Source: Halorientalis pallida | GTDB lineage: Archaea > Halobacteriota > Halobacteria > Halobacteriales > Haloarculaceae | Length of the DNA stretch: 64,000 nt | Reading direction: 5' to 3' | Assembly: GCF_004118325.1 (NCBI RefSeq) | Contig: NZ_RDFA01000001.1 | Location: forward strand, 418,424-482,423 | In this document: in pieces, positions 17,527-26,871 of the stretch | Layout of the letters: each line of letters starts with the position of its first letter | How positions within the stretch are numbered: the stretch's first letter is position 1 | The notes under the pieces: model-generated | Databases searched by the model: none | Seen by the model: the letters and a program-made list of their open reading frames with translations, nothing else | Told to the model about the DNA's origin: nothing | Position numbers and translations under genes: made by a program

Positions 17527-18162
17527 ATGGCAGATCAGGACATAGAGCAAGCAGTATCTAGCGCACTCGACGAGGCACCGCCGCGGAACTTCCGCGAGAC
17601 GGTCGACCTCGCGATCAACCTGCGCGACCTAGACCTCGACGACCCGTCGAACCGCGTCGACACCGGCGTCGTCCTCCCCGAGGGGACGGGCCAGGAGACG
17701 AGTATCGTCGTCTTCGCGGAGGGCGAAACCGCCCTCCGTGCGGAGGACGCCGCCGACGACGTGCTGGACGGCGACGACCTCGAAGAACTGGGCGACGACG
17801 ACGAGGCCAAGGACCTCGCCGACGAGACCGACTTCTTCATCGCGGAGCAGAACATGATGCAGGACATCGGTCGCTTCCTCGGTACCGTCCTCGGCCCGCG
17901 CGGGAAGATGCCCGAACCGCTCGACCCCGACGACGACGTCGTCGAGGTCGTCAACCGAATGAAAAACACGGTGCAGCTCCGGAGCCGCGACCGGCGGACC
18001 TTCCACACGCGCGTCGGCGCGGAGGACATGGACGCCGAAAACATCGCGGACAACATCGACGTCATCCTCCGGCGGCTGCACGCCGAGCTCGAGAAGGGCC
18101 CGCTGAACATCGACTCGGTGTTCGTCAAGACGACGATGGGCCCGGCCGTCGAGGTGGCCTAA
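17527..18162 (+). CDS. rpl1: Ribosomal protein uL1
   Basis: The 211-residue protein binds the L1 stalk of 23S rRNA, helps release deacylated tRNA and in archaea also represses its own operon. It begins [14 protein letters not shown], contains the family block [24 protein letters not shown] (about 114-137) and ends in the [11 protein letters not shown] tail. A strong ribosome-binding site (GGAGGTG) lies just before the ATG, fitting a leadered, translationally regulated mRNA. One base separates its stop from the uL10 start. Confidence 0.97.
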   Translation: MADQDIEQAVSSALDEAPPRNFRETVDLAINLRDLDLDDPSNRVDTGVVLPEGTGQETSIVVFAEGETALRAEDAADDVLDGDDLEELGDDDEAKDLADETDFFIAEQNMMQDIGRFLGTVLGPRGKMPEPLDPDDDVVEVVNRMKNTVQLRSRDRRTFHTRVGAEDMDAENIADNIDVILRRLHAELEKGPLNIDSVFVKTTMGPAVEVA

Positions 18163-18163
18163 G

Positions 18164-19210
18164 ATGAGCGCAGAACGCAAGACAGAGACCATCCCGCAGT
18201 GGAAAAAGGAGGAGGTCGACGACCTCGTCGCAACGCTGGAGCAGTACGACTCGGTCGGCATCGTCAACATCGCCGGCATTCCGAGCCGCCAGCTCCAGGA
18301 CATGCGGCGCAACCTCCACGGCACCGCCGAGCTGCGCGTCAGCCGGAACACGCTGATGGAGCGTGCGCTCGACGAAGTCGACGCAGGGCTGGACGATCTC
18401 ACCGAGTTCATCGGTGGCCAGGTCGGCCTCATCGGGACGAACGACAACCCGTTCACGCTGTACCAGCAGCTGGAGGCCTCGAAGACGTCCGCACCGATCA
18501 ACGACGGCGAAGTCGCGCCCAACGACATCGTGATTCCGGAGGGCGACACCGGGATGGACCCCGGTCAGTTCGTCGGTGAACTCCAGGGTGTCGGCGCGGA
18601 AGCCCGGATCCAGGAGGGCTCAATCCAGGTCATGGCCGACTCCACGGTGCTGGAGGCGGGCGAGACCGTCGACAGCCAGCTCGCCAACGTGCTGAGCGAA
18701 CTGGGCATCGAGCCCAAGGAAGTCGGGCTGGACCTGCAGGCGGTGTTCGCCGACGGCGTCCTCTTCGAGCCCGAGGAGCTCGAACTGGACGTCGACGAGT
18801 ATCAGGCGGACATCGAGGCGGCCGTCGCGGGCGCACGCAACCTCTCGATCAACGCCGTCTACCCGACCGCACAGACGGTCGGCGCGTTGCTCGGCAAGGC
18901 GTCCGGCGAGGCCAAGTCGGTCGGCCTGCAGGCGGCCATCGAGGACGAGCAACTCATGCCCGACCTCCTGAGCAAGGCGGACGGGCAGGTCCGGGCACTG
19001 GCGGCCCAGATCGACGACCCCGAGGCGCTCCCCGAGGAGCTTCAGGGCGTCGAGACGGCCGAGCCCGAGACCGAAGCGGAGCCCGACGCGGGCGGCGACG
19101 AAGACGGCGAGGAAGACCAGGCGGACGCCGACGCTGAACCCGACGACACCGACGACGATGACGACGACGACGGTGACACGGGCGATGCGATGGGCGCGAT
19201 GTTCGGCTAA
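18164..19210 (+). CDS. rpl10: Ribosomal protein uL10 (P0 stalk base)
   Basis: The 348-residue protein anchors the P1 stalk dimers to 23S rRNA. The N-terminal rRNA-binding domain (1-105) has the family pattern around [22 protein letters not shown], followed by the archaeal insertion domain, spine helices that hold P1, and a very acidic tail (about 285-348) ending GDAMGAMFG, close to the shared stalk C-terminal motif that recruits translation factors. It is the middle gene of the uL1-uL10-P1 operon. Confidence 0.97.
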   Translation: MSAERKTETIPQWKKEEVDDLVATLEQYDSVGIVNIAGIPSRQLQDMRRNLHGTAELRVSRNTLMERALDEVDAGLDDLTEFIGGQVGLIGTNDNPFTLYQQLEASKTSAPINDGEVAPNDIVIPEGDTGMDPGQFVGELQGVGAEARIQEGSIQVMADSTVLEAGETVDSQLANVLSELGIEPKEVGLDLQAVFADGVLFEPEELELDVDEYQADIEAAVAGARNLSINAVYPTAQTVGALLGKASGEAKSVGLQAAIEDEQLMPDLLSKADGQVRALAAQIDDPEALPEELQGVETAEPETEAEPDAGGDEDGEEDQADADAEPDDTDDDDDDDGDTGDAMGAMFG

Positions 19211-19241
19211 CAACTAAATACCACCAACAAGACTACGAACC

Positions 19242-19589
19242 ATGGAATACGTTTACGCAGCACTCATCCTGAACGAGACGGGCGAAGAGATCAACGAAGA
19301 CAACATCACGGGCGTCCTCGAAGCGGCGGGCGTCAGCGTCGAGGAATCCCGCGTCAAGGCCCTCGTCGCGGCGCTCGAGGACATCGACATCGAGGAAGCC
19401 GTCGAACAGGCCGCAGCGGTCCCGGCCGGCGGCGCGGCTGCCCCCGCGGGCGGCAGCGCCGACGGTGAACTCGAAGAGGGCGGCGACGACGAAGGCGGCG
19501 AAGAAGAGGAAGCCGAAGCGGAAGACGAAGGCGGCGACGACGAAGACGAGGGCGACGGCGGCGAAGGCCTCGGCGAGCTGTTCGGCTGA
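19242..19589 (+). CDS. rpl12: Ribosomal protein P1 (archaeal L12)
   Basis: The 115-residue stalk protein dimerises through its helical N-terminal domain ([22 protein letters not shown] onward), has an alanine/glycine hinge ([13 protein letters not shown]) and an extremely acidic tail ending GLGELFG, where most relatives have GLGALFG. This C-terminus contacts elongation factors. It follows uL10 by 31 bp and ends the operon; a T-rich stretch after the stop (19602-19620) may terminate transcription. Confidence 0.96.
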   Translation: MEYVYAALILNETGEEINEDNITGVLEAAGVSVEESRVKALVAALEDIDIEEAVEQAAAVPAGGAAAPAGGSADGELEEGGDDEGGEEEEAEAEDEGGDDEDEGDGGEGLGELFG

Positions 19590-19755
19590 TCGCGGTCCCA
19601 CCACCTTCTCCATTCTTTCACCCGGCGAGCGATAGCGCTGCCGACCGGACGGTAGCACCCCAGTCGCGAAGCGACGTTATCAGTAGTGATTCTCCAGGGT
19701 GGATCTTTAACTCGTCGAGAAGAACATACAGAAACGAAGCCAGTTCCTGAGCAGA

Positions 19756-21690
19756 ATGGAATTACAAGCCACGCCGTATACCGTACCGCTCGCGCTTGCG
19801 GTGGTGGTCGGGACCGTGGGCGCAGCGATCTCCTGGCACCAGCGAGAGGGCCCCCTGGAGGTCTCTGCGATGGGCGTCCAGCTGTCGTTGGCGCTGTGGT
19901 CCCTGTTCACGCTGTTGACCGTCTCTGCCGTGTCGCTGTTCTGGAAGCAGCTGTGGTTCGCACTGTTTCTCCCGACGATCCCGCTGCTCGTCGTCACGAC
20001 GAGCCTCTTCACCGTCCACTTCGTGGGTCGGCGGGACTGGCTCACCCGGCCGCGGGTGGGCGCGCTTCTGACGTTCCCCCTGGTTACACTCGGACTCACT
20101 CTCACCAACGGGATTCACGGGCTGTTTCTGGTCGATGTCGGCGTGGACCGGAGCGGATCGTTCGCCATGCTCACGTACGAGTTCGGGATCGGAGTGAAAG
20201 CGATGGCTGCCATCTCGTATGCCGTCGCGATCGGCTACAACACCGTGCTGGCCCGGCGGATAGCCCGGTCCCGGAACGTCTATCGGAAGATCAGCGCCGT
20301 CATCTCCCTGTCGACGCTCGCCATCGGCGTCGTGACGATTCTCTCCCTTACCAAGCTCAGTCCGTTCCCGCATTTCATGCTCGTCCCGTTCGTCTACGTC
20401 GTGGTCGGTGTCTTCCTGCTTTCGATGGGCAGCGTGACGTTCATCCGGGCGCTCCCGTTCGACCGCATCTTCAGCATCGTCGAGTCGCGCTTGGACAACA
20501 CCGTCCCGCTGGCGCGGGACTTCGTCCTGGAAGCGGTGGACAACGGTATCATCGTCGTCGACGAGGACGGCCGGATCGTCGACGTCAACTCGACGGCAAA
20601 ACGGATGCTCGGGCTGAACCGCCCGGTGGGAAAGCCCCTGACGACCGTCGTCCGCCCGGAATGGGTCCTCGAGTGTGGCGAGATCGGGCCGGTTCTGGAA
20701 GGGGACGAACCGGTCCACGAACTCGACGACGAGGCGTGGGTCGAGACGCCCAACGGCGAGCGCTGTTATCAGGCGACGATCTCCGCACTGAGTGAGGGCG
20801 ACGAGGCACGCGCCCACGTCATCCTGCTCCACGACATCACCGATCGAAAGCGTCGGGAGGAGCAATTACAGGAACAGAAGGAGGCGTTGCGGTCACGCAA
20901 ACAGCAACTCGAACACCAGAACGAACGACTGGACGAGTTCGCGGGTATCGTTTCCCACGACCTTCGCAACCCACTCAACGTCACGACGAGCTATCTCGAA
21001 CTGTTCGAGGCACAGATCGACGGTGACGACGACAGCGCCGAGATCAGCGAGACGGACATCGAGGAGATGAGAACGGCCACCGAGCGGATGGAGGCCATCA
21101 TCGACGACGCCCTGACGCTGGCCCGGGAAGGGAAAGCGGTCACCGAGACCGAACCGGTCGATCTGTCCGAGACAGCCGAATCCGCATGGGAGACCGTCGA
21201 TACCGCCGACGCGACGTTGCGGGTCGAAACCGACACCGTGATCGAAGCGGATCGTGGACGGTTGCGGACGATCTTCGAGAACCTCACCCGGAACGCCGTC
21301 GAGCATGGCTCTACGAGCCCTGCCTCGCAGACTCGCCAGGACGCCGTCGAGCATGGCTCTACGAGCCCTGCCTCGCAGACTCGCCAGGACGCCGTCGAAC
21401 ACGGCCGAGAAAACGTGACCGTCACCGTCGGCGACTTCGACCACGACGACGCAGCCGGGTTTTTCGTCGCCGACGACGGCCCCGGTATTCCCGACGACCG
21501 GAAAAGGGAGGTACTCGACCACGGATTCACGACCAGCGAGGGCGGAACCGGATTCGGGCTAGCTATCGTCACCGACGCTGCCAACGCTCACGGCTGGGAC
21601 GTGACCGTCACCGACAGCGAGACGGCGGGTGCCCGCTTCGAGTTCACCGGTGTCGACCGAGTGAACGACGACTCCCGGACTGACGGTTGA
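19756..21690 (+). CDS. Membrane-bound PAS histidine kinase with an in-frame repeat insertion
   Basis: The 644-residue sensor kinase has an N-terminal seven-helix membrane region (about 8-230), a PAS domain (255-365), a coiled coil, a HisKA dimerisation helix with phospho-acceptor H401 in FAGIVSHDLRNPLN, and a C-terminal HATPase (DDGPGIP; GGTGFGLAIV). Inside the ATP-binding N-box, a 16-residue unit AVEHGSTSPASQTRQD is present twice (514-545) before AVEHG, duplicating the N-box end. The ATPase motifs on both sides are intact, so the protein may still be active. No response regulator is adjacent and the signal is unknown. Confidence 0.9.
   Translation: MELQATPYTVPLALAVVVGTVGAAISWHQREGPLEVSAMGVQLSLALWSLFTLLTVSAVSLFWKQLWFALFLPTIPLLVVTTSLFTVHFVGRRDWLTRPRVGALLTFPLVTLGLTLTNGIHGLFLVDVGVDRSGSFAMLTYEFGIGVKAMAAISYAVAIGYNTVLARRIARSRNVYRKISAVISLSTLAIGVVTILSLTKLSPFPHFMLVPFVYVVVGVFLLSMGSVTFIRALPFDRIFSIVESRLDNTVPLARDFVLEAVDNGIIVVDEDGRIVDVNSTAKRMLGLNRPVGKPLTTVVRPEWVLECGEIGPVLEGDEPVHELDDEAWVETPNGERCYQATISALSEGDEARAHVILLHDITDRKRREEQLQEQKEALRSRKQQLEHQNERLDEFAGIVSHDLRNPLNVTTSYLELFEAQIDGDDDSAEISETDIEEMRTATERMEAIIDDALTLAREGKAVTETEPVDLSETAESAWETVDTADATLRVETDTVIEADRGRLRTIFENLTRNAVEHGSTSPASQTRQDAVEHGSTSPASQTRQDAVEHGRENVTVTVGDFDHDDAAGFFVADDGPGIPDDRKREVLDHGFTTSEGGTGFGLAIVTDAANAHGWDVTVTDSETAGARFEFTGVDRVNDDSRTDG
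21295..21405 (+). repeat. 48-bp tandem repeat inside the kinase N-box
   Basis: Two exact copies (21295-21342 and 21343-21390) are followed by a partial third. The unit contains an internal hairpin GGCTC-TAC-GAGCC and a second imperfect one, CCTGCC-TCGCAGACTC-GCCAGG. The stretch gagccctgc-n-tcgc...ctc...caggac-n-ccg closely matches the third hairpin of the tRNA-Thr array (633-666), so the two loci probably share a repeat family. Confidence 0.85.
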
Positions 21691-21792
21691 TACGGGCCGC
21701 TGCCACGACCGGAGGCCGACAACCGGCCGGCGGCCGGGGATCGAAGTGGTCGGACGAGCGCTTAAGTTGGAAGCCGGGACCACCAGGTTTCG

Positions 21793-23040
21793 ATGGCAGT
21801 CTCGACCTGGCTTGGCGTCCGGATCGCAGTCGCGCCGTCGGCAGCAGCCGTCGCGCTCGCCTTCGTCGCCGGTGGTGCCGCGCTCGGTGTCGTGAGCGGG
21901 CTCGTTCCGGGACTCCACGCCAACAACATGGCGCTGTTGCTCGCCGCGGGAGCGTCCGCGGTCCCCGGCCCACCGCGGTTGATCGGGGCCGCGATGCTGG
22001 CCGCCGGGACGATGCACACGTTCCTCGACGTGATCCCGGCGCTGTCACTCGGCGTCCCGGACCCAGCGATGGCGGCGAGCGCACTCCCCGGTCACGAGCT
22101 CGTGTTGGCTGGCCGGGGTCGGGAGGCACTCCGGCTGTCGGCACTCGGGAGTGGGTTGGCGGTGGCGCTCGCCGTGCCCCTGGCGATTCCGGTTACCGAG
22201 GCCGTGACGGCGCTGTACCCGACGATTCGGGCCAACCTCTCGGCCGTGCTGGCGGCCGTCGCGGTGGGACTTGTGACGACCGAGGGGACCTATCGGGCGA
22301 AAGTCGGTGCCGGACTCGCGCTAGCGGCAAGCGGTGTCCTCGGACTCCTGACGCTCGATCTCCCGACGAGTGGGCTGGTGAGTGCAGGCGGAACGCTCGC
22401 ACCGCTGTTCGCGGGACTGTTCGGCGCGCCCGTCCTGATCGAGGCGCTGGGTGGGGGTGGCGTCCCGCCACAGGACGACGCGACGCTCTCGCTCTCGAAA
22501 CCCGCCGTGGGTGGCCTCTCGGTCGCGGGCACGCTCTCGGGCGCGGTCGTGGGATTTCTCCCGGGCGTCTCCAGCGCCGTGGCGGCGACGGGCGCACTGC
22601 TTGCCGTTCCGTACCGCTTCGGGGCGCGGGGCTTCGTGGTGATCACCAGCGGCGTGAACACGGCCAACACGATCTTCGCGCTCCTGGCCTTGCGCGCGCT
22701 CGGCTCGCCCCGGACGGGCGTGCTGGTGGCGCTCGACGCGAGCGGTGCGCCGCTGGCCTTCCCGCTCTTGCTGGCCAGCGTCGCGCTGGCGGCGGCCCTG
22801 GGGTTCGTCCTCGTCCCGACGGTGGGGGACCGCTACCTGTCGCTGGTCGGCACGCTGGACTATCGGGTCCTGTCGATCGCCGTGCTGGCGCTGCTGCTCT
22901 GCCTCTCTTTCGTGTTCGCCGGCGTGGTCGGAATCGGCATCTTCGCGGTCGCCACGGTCGTCGGACTGGTCCCGCCACGGTTCGGGTCGCGGCGAGCGAC
23001 TCTGATGGGCGTGTTGCTCGTCCCGCTGGCGGTGGGCTAG
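21793..23040 (+). CDS. TctA/DUF112-like archaeal membrane permease
   Basis: The 415-residue protein has ten or more hydrophobic helices and the repeated TctA-family loop motif: GLVPGLHANN in the first half (35-44) and GFLPGVSSAVAATGAL in the second. This is the archaeal TctA-like branch of the large membrane subunit of tripartite tricarboxylate transporters. No TctB or solute-binding TctC gene is nearby, so this branch may work alone and its substrate is unknown. The gene ends by overlapping the convergent pilin gene by four bases. Confidence 0.8.
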   Translation: MAVSTWLGVRIAVAPSAAAVALAFVAGGAALGVVSGLVPGLHANNMALLLAAGASAVPGPPRLIGAAMLAAGTMHTFLDVIPALSLGVPDPAMAASALPGHELVLAGRGREALRLSALGSGLAVALAVPLAIPVTEAVTALYPTIRANLSAVLAAVAVGLVTTEGTYRAKVGAGLALAASGVLGLLTLDLPTSGLVSAGGTLAPLFAGLFGAPVLIEALGGGGVPPQDDATLSLSKPAVGGLSVAGTLSGAVVGFLPGVSSAVAATGALLAVPYRFGARGFVVITSGVNTANTIFALLALRALGSPRTGVLVALDASGAPLAFPLLLASVALAAALGFVLVPTVGDRYLSLVGTLDYRVLSIAVLALLLCLSFVFAGVVGIGIFAVATVVGLVPPRFGSRRATLMGVLLVPLAVG

Positions 23041-23546
23041 CAGTACGTCGCCGCCGGCCCGGTCGCTTGCCGTTCGATCTCGACCTCCTGCACAATGTGT
23101 GACGTTTCCTGGTCGGGGCGGTAGATCAACTGGTAGGTCTCGCCCCCGCAGGCGGCGTTGAGGTCGCCGTCGCTACCGTGGCCGTCGATGTGGACGTAAT
23201 CGGTCGCCGTGATCTCCTCGCCCCCGGTCCACACGTCGGCCCAGGCCACGTCGTTCCCGTCGCTGTCGACGACGAAGAGTTTCGTCCCGTCCACCGTATC
23301 CCCGCCGGTGTGGGTGATGTTGAGATACGGTCGGTCGGCGTCGTTCCCCGCTCCGTCGGCCTGGTAGTGGCTTTCGAGGGTGAACTGTGGTGCCGGTGTC
23401 CCCATCGAACCCCCGAATCCGAGTGCGAGGTTCCCGACGACTGCCGCCAAGAGGACGACGACGGCCACGACGAGGACGACACCGACGACGTTCGAGACGG
23501 CGCGGTCGTCGTGGACGGGCCGGAACCGGCGACGAGAGTCGCTCAT
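23037..23546 (-). CDS. Type IV pilin-like protein
   Basis: The 169-residue protein starts with a short basic leader and the archaeal class III signal RAVSNVVGVVLVVAVVVLLAAVVG (15-38); prepilin peptidase would cut just before the hydrophobic stretch. The remainder is an acidic beta-rich domain with two cysteines (one C-terminal), which may form a disulfide. Haloarchaeal pilins of this type build adhesion pili or stay in the membrane as regulators. No assembly ATPase gene is nearby, so it would depend on pil genes elsewhere. Confidence 0.85.
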   Translation of the reverse strand: MSDSRRRFRPVHDDRAVSNVVGVVLVVAVVVLLAAVVGNLALGFGGSMGTPAPQFTLESHYQADGAGNDADRPYLNITHTGGDTVDGTKLFVVDSDGNDVAWADVWTGGEEITATDYVHIDGHGSDGDLNAACGGETYQLIYRPDQETSHIVQEVEIERQATGPAATYC

Positions 23547-23603
23547 TGACCGGCGTAACTCGGCACGACACTTAATCCCACGAACGGTGTCGACGGCCGA
23601 AAG

Positions 23604-24581
23604 CTACAAGTATTCCTTTCGTCTGAAGTACACGAGCATCCCGCCGGCGATGGCACCCATCCCGAGCAGGACGGCCGGGTAGCCGTACCGCCAGGTCAAC
23701 TCGGGCATGTTGTACGGACTCCCGACGAAGTTCATGCCGTAGACGCCGGCGACGAAGGTCAGCGGGAGGAAGATCGTCGCGATGACCGTCAGCACCTTCA
23801 TCACCTCGTTGGTCGACTGCGAGAGCGTGTTGAGGTAGATGTCACGGGTGCCGGTGGTCAGGTCGCGGTAGGTCTCCGTGAGGTCGACGACCTGGGCGAG
23901 GTGGTCGTACACGTCCCGGTAGTACTTCTCGGTCTCCTCGCGGACCTGCGAGGGGCCGCCGCGGGCGAGGACGCCGACCGCCTCCCGGCACGGCCAGGCG
24001 ACTTTCCGGAAGGCCAGCAGGTCGCGCCGGAGCGCGTTGATGTCTTCGAGCGTGCCGATATCCGTCGAGACGGTGACTGCCTCCTCGATAGCCTCGATGT
24101 CGGTCTCCAGGTCGTCGAGCACGGTGAAGTACTCGTCGACGATCATATCGACCAGCCGGTAGGCGACGAAGTCCGGGCCGCGGTCGAGGATACGTCGGTC
24201 GTCCCGGAGGACGGCGTCCCACACGCGGTCGACGGGGTCGTCGGGGGCGACCGACAGGGAGACCACCCAGTCCTCGCCCACGCAGATGCCGACGGCCTCC
24301 GCGCGGATCTCCTCCTCGAAGGGCTGGTCGCCCCTGGCCAACTCGACGGTCTTGACCAGCGTGAAGGCGTAATCGTCGTACGACTGGGTCTTGGCCCGGA
24401 CCTCGTTGCGCACGTCCTCGACGACCAGCGAGTGGATCTCGAAGGTCTCGGCGACGGCGTCGAGCTCTCCCGGGTTCGCGTCGCTGACTCTGACCCAGGT
24501 CGTCCCGACCGCGTCCCTGGCAGCGGCGAGGTCGTTGTACTCGGTCGCACCGTCGGGCCCGTAGACGACCGTCGCGATCAC
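23604..24581 (-). CDS. corA: CorA-family magnesium/cobalt transporter
   Basis: The 325-residue protein has the CorA layout: a cytoplasmic alpha/beta domain, a long stalk helix, and two C-terminal membrane helices with the pore signature YGMNF followed by the acidic outer loop. It forms a pentameric Mg2+ channel. The start was set at GTG 24581 because GGAGG lies 8 nt upstream and the protein then begins MIATVVYGPDG, as relatives do; the open frame runs 44 codons further. The KEYL tail is complete. Confidence 0.9.
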   Translation of the reverse strand: MIATVVYGPDGATEYNDLAAARDAVGTTWVRVSDANPGELDAVAETFEIHSLVVEDVRNEVRAKTQSYDDYAFTLVKTVELARGDQPFEEEIRAEAVGICVGEDWVVSLSVAPDDPVDRVWDAVLRDDRRILDRGPDFVAYRLVDMIVDEYFTVLDDLETDIEAIEEAVTVSTDIGTLEDINALRRDLLAFRKVAWPCREAVGVLARGGPSQVREETEKYYRDVYDHLAQVVDLTETYRDLTTGTRDIYLNTLSQSTNEVMKVLTVIATIFLPLTFVAGVYGMNFVGSPYNMPELTWRYGYPAVLLGMGAIAGGMLVYFRRKEYL

Positions 24582-24838
24582 GGCCGATCCCTCCTGCGCG
24601 GCGTGACGCTGCAGGTCCTCACACCCCGACCCGGTTCGCCGTGCATACGCCACCACTCGCCCGGGCGGCTCAAAAGCGTTCCCGGAAGCGCGGACGGACC
24701 GCGCGGCTGTCATCCGTCAGTCGTGCGTCGGACGCGTGACAGACGGTGCGCGATTTCCGGCGGAGAGAACCCACAGAGGGCGCTCGGGCGGGTGTAAGGT
24801 TTAACATACTGGGGGAGAAATCTCTACCCAACGAACAC

Positions 24839-25363
24839 ATGACGATCAATCCACGTGATTACGACCTCGACGAACTCCGGAAGATGGCCCGGGAGCGAGG
24901 TGACAGGCCCCGGTCGGGCGGCGAGGGCGGCGAGGCACCCAGACCGCCGTCCGGCGACGGCGAAGAGAGCGTGCGCCCCGAGACGAACGGGTGGGACAGC
25001 CTCGATTCGGAGACGCCGTCGCGCGACCAGTTCCAGAACGGCCTCTACCGGGAACTCCTGCCCCTGGAGGCCGGCGTCGACGACCTGGAGAAGCCGTATC
25101 TCGACGGGCTTCCGGAGAGCTACGCCGCGGAGTACGTCATCTTCGAGTGGCTCGAGTTCCTACTGTCGAACTTCGGCTACCAGGGGACCAACGAGGCGCT
25201 GCAGTACTACGAGTCGGTCGGCTGGCTCACCGAGGACGTGGAAGCAGCTCTGAACGACTACCTGCTCGGGCTGGAGAGCCCCAGCGAGGAACCACGCGGC
25301 GGCACCGTCGACGACCACAAACTCAGTCTCGTCTACATCGCGCGGCTCGTCTCGATGCGGTAG
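24839..25363 (+). CDS. FlaD/E-like (archaellum ArlCDE-type) domain protein
   Basis: The 174-residue protein has a disordered charged N-terminus (1-65) and a C-terminal FlaD/E domain: LLPLEAGVDDLEKPYLDGLPESYAAEYVIFEWLEFLL, then ALQYYESVGWLTEDVEAALNDYLLG. In haloarchaea this domain links the archaellum motor to the chemotaxis adaptor CheF, but stand-alone copies also occur away from arl clusters, as here. ATG at 24839 lies 31-39 bp after a TATA-like ttaacata. It precedes the actin-like gene in the same direction, with a separate promoter between them. Confidence 0.82.
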   Translation: MTINPRDYDLDELRKMARERGDRPRSGGEGGEAPRPPSGDGEESVRPETNGWDSLDSETPSRDQFQNGLYRELLPLEAGVDDLEKPYLDGLPESYAAEYVIFEWLEFLLSNFGYQGTNEALQYYESVGWLTEDVEAALNDYLLGLESPSEEPRGGTVDDHKLSLVYIARLVSMR

Positions 25364-25412
25364 CCGGTCCGTGCTATCCGTCCGACGTGTTTCGATTCCG
25401 AGTATAGGGAGA

Positions 25413-25422
25413 GAATATATAC
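25413..25422 (+). promoter_or_regulatory. TATA box of the actin-like gene
   Basis: The sequence gaatatatac, in a short AT-rich patch, lies 28-37 bp before the ATG of the actin-like ATPase gene, the spacing expected for a leaderless or nearly leaderless haloarchaeal transcript. Confidence 0.55.
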
Positions 25423-25449
25423 CAGAGCCGTGAGTAGTCGCGGCCGATC

Positions 25450-26502
25450 ATGAGTGATGACGACGATACCGACGGACCAGTGCCGGTCGGGGTCAAACTG
25501 GGGAGTACCCGGACGGTGATCGCCCTCCCGGACGGCGAGGGCGGACTGGAGACGATCCGGACGCTGACCTGTCTATCCACCTACGAAGACCAGCTCACTG
25601 GCGAGGAACGGGTGCTGTACGGCGACGAGGCCGCCACGGAGTACCCCGACCGCGCGCAGTTCATGCTACGGTCGGGCCTGCCCGAGGACGACGACCGGGC
25701 GGAGTTGACCAAGAAGTTCTTCGACGCCCTGATCGAGGAGCACGACGTGCCCGAAGACAGCGTCGTCGTCTACGCCATCCCGACCATCGACAACGAGAAG
25801 GGACTGGCGAATCTCGAATCGGTGATCGAGGAGAGCGTCGTCGGCGAAGCGGGCGTCCAGAGCTACCCCGAGTCGCTGTGTGGCTCAATCCCCGCGATCG
25901 GTGACGACCTGGAGGCGATCAGCGAGATCTTCACCGCGGTCAACATGGGCTCGACCAATCTGGAGGCCTCGGCCTACCGGCGCGGCGAGCAACTCACCCC
26001 CTTCGCGACTGGCGCGGTGACGGGCAACGAGGTCGACCGGATGATCGCGAACAACGTCGAGGAAGAGACCCAGGGTCGGGTCAACATCGACAAGACGACC
26101 GCCCGCGAGTACAAGGAAGACCACGCCGACTTCGTCGACTTCGAGCCGTTCACCGACGTGATCCAGCAACCCGGCGGCGGCTCACACGAGTTCACCATCG
26201 AACGGAGCGTGATGGACGCCTGCAACGACTACCTGGACGAGGTGGTCGACGAGATCGCCAACAGCTTCCTGCCGGACCTGGCCAACGACTACATGAAAGT
26301 GTACCAGCTGGCACTGGACCAGCCCATCGTCCTGACGGGCGGGATGGCCTGCGTTCCGGGCATCGTCGAGGAGTTCGAGGAGCGTCTGAGCGAGGAACTC
26401 CAGCGTGAGGTGACGGCCACCGCCCCCGACCGACCCGACCTCTCGGCGACCGTCGGCGCCCAGCGCATCGCCGCCCACCTGATCGAGAGCGACAGTTACT
26501 GA
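25450..26502 (+). CDS. Actin-like ATPase (candidate salactin/volactin family)
   Basis: The 350-residue soluble protein belongs to the actin/MreB/Hsp70 ATPase superfamily. Visible are the phosphate-1 loop VGVKLGSTRTVIALPDG (about 13-29), the phosphate-2 segment VNMGSTNLEASAYRRGE, and the adenosine loop IVLTGGMACVPGI near the C-terminus. Haloarchaea have dedicated actin homologues, salactin in Halobacterium and volactin in Haloferax, which form dynamic filaments linked to cell shape, motility and chromosome partition. The length and N-terminal pattern fit that group, but I cannot confirm orthology from sequence reading alone. Confidence 0.75.
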   Translation: MSDDDDTDGPVPVGVKLGSTRTVIALPDGEGGLETIRTLTCLSTYEDQLTGEERVLYGDEAATEYPDRAQFMLRSGLPEDDDRAELTKKFFDALIEEHDVPEDSVVVYAIPTIDNEKGLANLESVIEESVVGEAGVQSYPESLCGSIPAIGDDLEAISEIFTAVNMGSTNLEASAYRRGEQLTPFATGAVTGNEVDRMIANNVEEETQGRVNIDKTTAREYKEDHADFVDFEPFTDVIQQPGGGSHEFTIERSVMDACNDYLDEVVDEIANSFLPDLANDYMKVYQLALDQPIVLTGGMACVPGIVEEFEERLSEELQREVTATAPDRPDLSATVGAQRIAAHLIESDSY

Positions 26503-26871
26503 TCCCCGGATCCGGCCCAGCACCGGTGCCACCGGGTGACTTTCGGGTCGTCGACCCCCGAGTCGGTCACGGTCGCCGTTCGAGTCCCGACGGACGTGTC
26601 GTCGGCTCGGCTCTCACCGTTCTCGCGACTGTTCTCGACTCGTCTGAGGTCGTCGGGCAGATCCAGCGCCAACCGTGGCATAGCACAGAGGGAGGCGACG
26701 GAGGCACCTAAACCCCAGTCAGACGCACGTCGGCGCTGTGGCACACGGCAGCCTCGCTCGACTGTATTGAACGTTTATTTTATACACGCTCGTGAAAATA
26801 TAACGTCTGACGCACCTTTGATCGAGCGCATGACTCATTATCAACGAGCGTCATTGTAACCGTGCGAACCC
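26503..26871. other. Intergenic region without a recognised gene
   Basis: This 369-bp stretch holds no gene I can support. A minus-strand frame of 61 codons (26681 to about 26496, starting MPRLALDLPDDLRR) is open but shows no family pattern. The part from 26760 to 26870 is AT-rich and contains ttattttatac (26774-26784) and other TATA-like runs, so promoter elements of the PH-like gene at 26872 probably lie here. Confidence 0.5.

Noticed and set aside
26496-26681. 61-codon minus-strand frame MPRLALDLPDDLRR
   Set aside because: It has a plausible start but no family pattern and lies in a promoter region; not accepted as a gene.
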